From: Alentia gelatinosa
Lineage: Eukaryota > Annelida > Polychaeta > Phyllodocida > Polynoidae
Assembly: GCA_950022655.1 (NCBI GenBank)
Contig: OX465581.1
Coordinates: 35,249,300-35,313,299 of the forward strand
Length of the DNA stretch: 64,000 nt
Direction of reading: 5' to 3'
Positions 61,961 through 64,000 of the stretch are shown piece by piece. Numbering within the stretch: position 1 is the stretch's first letter; each line of letters starts with the position of its first letter. The position numbers and the translations under genes were made by a program. Under the pieces are notes generated by a model, which saw nothing but the letters and a program-made list of their open reading frames with translations, did no database searches and was not told the DNA's origin.

Positions 61961-62519
61961 AGTTCATTTTACGTCGAACAACCAACAAAGTAGCACATGG
62001 TAGACACCCTGACTAGTTCACTTTTTACCATGCCCTTACCCAGTCTTCGACCTCTTTTTCACCCCCTCCCCCTCCCTTGAACCCGCCACTTTTTTCACTC
62101 TCCTCTTTTTTTTGCCCTCGTCTCTAGATTATTCAGATTTCCAGTAGCCACGAATGGCAGTCATTCCAGTGAAACTTTCATACCAATACACATAAAGCAT
62201 CAAAGCTGCAGGCAAACAAACATGGGCACAACTGAAGCTAGGGTACAACATTACCTATCTTGGGCCACAGTTTACCTCTGCATCTTGTCTAAATGTTTAC
62301 TGAATAAAAAAAAAATATATATATATATATTTATACTCCAGGTCGATATACCTACACGTATATATATGCAGCCAATACCCATCACCCATGTTTCTTTCTA
62401 CTCTTGATATCATTGTTTTGCGCAGGACCGGACCGTTCAGTACTGAGCGGTGTCATAGAGTGCAGTCGGATCAAATACAGATTTTCATAGTCCTGCTCTG
62501 TAAATATCTGTCTTGTAAT
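61961..62519. other. Spacer between CpG islands
   Basis: AT-rich with a short A/TA run at 62307-62331. No gene seen. Confidence 0.5.
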
Positions 62520-63510
62520 ACGAAGTCGGTGGGCGCGGGGCGTCGGGAACCGCTCACTTTATGATCACCAGCCGGCGCCCGGATCCGTTTATTTGTCCAT
62601 AACTATCCACCCGGGCTGGGCGCAGTATCACTCGGCGGGGGGAGGGCCCGGCGTGTGCCTCGGGTTACCCGGGAACCACGCCGGGCTCTTCCTCCGCTCC
62701 TCCCGGGCCTGTTTTTCTTTGGGCCGTAGTCTCCTCGTCGCCGAAGACCCGCTCCGCCCGCCCGTTTGTTTTCACGCGCATGCGCCGCGGTGTTATTCCG
62801 GTCGGCCATTTTGTCACATGTGGTGTTTTGACAAGTGGTCGGCGCGGCGGCGGTCCCGCGGCGAGCGGCGCTGAGAGGGAAAACACGCGGCTCCATAATT
62901 AGGTCAGATCCCGTGTTATTCGGCCAAAGGGCCGCGCGGCGCCTGCTTCTCCGTCAATGTTTTTCGGGTGGTCGGTTACATTTTGAAAGGATTACCTGTC
63001 AAAGCCTTCTCCGGGGTGTCTTCAGGGTGGGCAGTGAGCAGTTAGAACCCGACCGGGGGCCACGCGCAAAAACGGGATTCCCGCAGTTGGCGGAATCTTT
63101 TGATGTTATCCTGAGGTGTTTTAAAACGAATTCCCTGGCTCGGGGAGGCCTCTGCCGCGTCGCTGGGTGTTCTCTATTAGAAGACGTAAGGCCACTTCGC
63201 GCCTTGTTGTTCGCCAATGTGAAATCAAATGTTTCCAGATGGCAATCGGTTGGGCTGAGGTCTGGAGGAAAGAAAACAAGCTTCAAACGGAGGCGTGGTG
63301 GCACGCGCCATGCAGCCTTGGAGGAAAGCCTCGCCTCCTGCCACGCACAGCCCCCTCAGCCGCCAACAGGGGATGCCTCAAGCAGCAGGTGTTGCTCAAC
63401 ATTTGTGATTTGCCAGGTCGATAGTGGCTCCACAAACATTATGAGCCACACACCGGCTCAAATACATCGTATTTGTGGAACAACGCCCAGAACGGGGCAA
63501 GTCAAATAAA
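62520..63510 (-). promoter_or_regulatory. CpG island, part 2, with NRF1 and YY1-type start motif
   Basis: GCGCATGCGC (62777-62786) is a perfect NRF1 site. 20 bp away, CGGCCATTTTGTCAC (62803-62817) reads on the minus strand as ACAAAATGGCCG, a YY1-like element and acceptable Kozak start. A minus frame from that ATG (62809 down to 62603) encodes about 68 residues beginning MADRNNTAAHARENKR, very basic and unlike any family I know. A 224-codon plus frame (62835-63509) overlaps the island and has no recognised domain. Best promoter candidate in the window, probably firing leftward. Confidence 0.5.
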
Positions 63511-64000
63511 AGTTGGCCGTCTTGCTATCTATCAGCTGTACATACCATGCTGGGTACCTTCACGTGAAAACTTGGCATCGTTAGTTGTTGTATCGCTTTT
63601 CACACCAGTCACAAATATTGAGAAATTCACGGGACATGTTTAAGCTGGTAACACCGTCTTTCTCCTCTTAAAATCGCCATAGTGCTCATGGTCGTCATGC
63701 ACCTAGTATGCGCCACCATATAGATAAATGAGGGGTCATCCATAAGAAAATACGTACGCACTGATGGGGTGGGGACAAATATCGTGGACATTTTGTGTAT
63801 GTTCCTTCTTTATTCTATTGCATACAAGATTGAGAGGAAGGTGGGGGGTGGGCTGTCAAAATTTCATAAGTTTTGCGTATACAACGTTATGGATAGCCTA
63901 TAAATGAACAGCCAGAGTGATTTACATTTGAGCCTCTCAAAATTGTGATATGAAAAATGTCGTCTGCTCTTTACATAAACAAAGGCTCTTGATCAGCAGG
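63511..64000. other. Background, nothing recognised
   Basis: AT-rich with no domain-bearing frame or repeat partner. Confidence 0.5.

Noticed and set aside
62835..63509. 224-codon plus-strand open frame
   Set aside because: CpG-island composition, overlapping minus frames and no family resemblance. Retained only as part of the island.

Overview
This window looks like non-coding DNA from an animal nuclear genome. There is no operon structure and no continuous long gene. The longest open frames (230, 224 and 201 codons) lie in CpG-rich DNA, resemble no family I know, and have antisense frames of similar length. The sequence is rich in the words TACATGTA and GTAGGCCTA, in young TA and TG microsatellites, in small inverted-repeat transposons and in decayed LINE fragments. 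That mix suits a marine invertebrate. A lancelet-like deuterostome or a mollusc is my best guess, at low confidence. The pattern of AT-rich background with short CpG-rich islands suggests the intergenic or intronic territory of a gene with a large regulatory landscape.

Layout. 1-9 kb: AT-rich background with a dispersed repeat pair, hairpin elements at 2.2-2.6 kb and 4.16-4.30 kb, and a terminal-inverted-repeat (TIR) element at 2.8-3.16 kb. 9.6-16.7 kb: two copies of a two-part foldback family (9683-9972 and 15035-15317), a TACACTGTAAA-ended element (13391-13698) and CpG-rich blocks at 12.9-13.3 and 15.65-16.66 kb, the second holding two neat hairpins. 17-26 kb: background, a second copy of the 2.8 kb element (20364-20674), and a hairpin element at 22.33-22.58 kb. 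27-31 kb: a third foldback copy, a 1.2 kb CCA-rich degenerate repeat around (CCCA)n, a cluster of nested palindromes (29045-29450) and a decayed reverse transcriptase of Jockey/CR1 type (30080-31175). 34.8-35.7 kb: a fourth foldback copy fused to a second hairpin family, then a compact cluster of three CACGTG boxes and nuclear-receptor half-sites. 38.5-49.4 kb: several promoter-like or enhancer-like GC-rich blocks with NRF1, CRE, YY1, CCAAT and ERR-type motifs. 50.1-51.85 kb: a ~350 bp tandem repeat, one copy split by an 86 bp pogo/Tigger-like MITE, then the 3' end of a second LINE type. 52-61 kb: background and microsatellites. 61.46-63.5 kb: the strongest CpG-island-like DNA, containing a perfect NRF1 site next to a YY1-type CAAAATGGCC start motif on the minus strand. 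It is the best place to look for a real promoter and first exon.

Nothing here forms a gene pathway. The genuine content is repeats, relics of retrotransposons and candidate cis-regulatory DNA. The most distinctive observation is the foldback family. Four copies share a ~130-180 bp TIR unit (TTTTATCYYACCCC) directly abutting a second large hairpin, whose stems differ strongly between copies while the loop (ACTCGGCTYCGCCTCGTGAT-like) is conserved.
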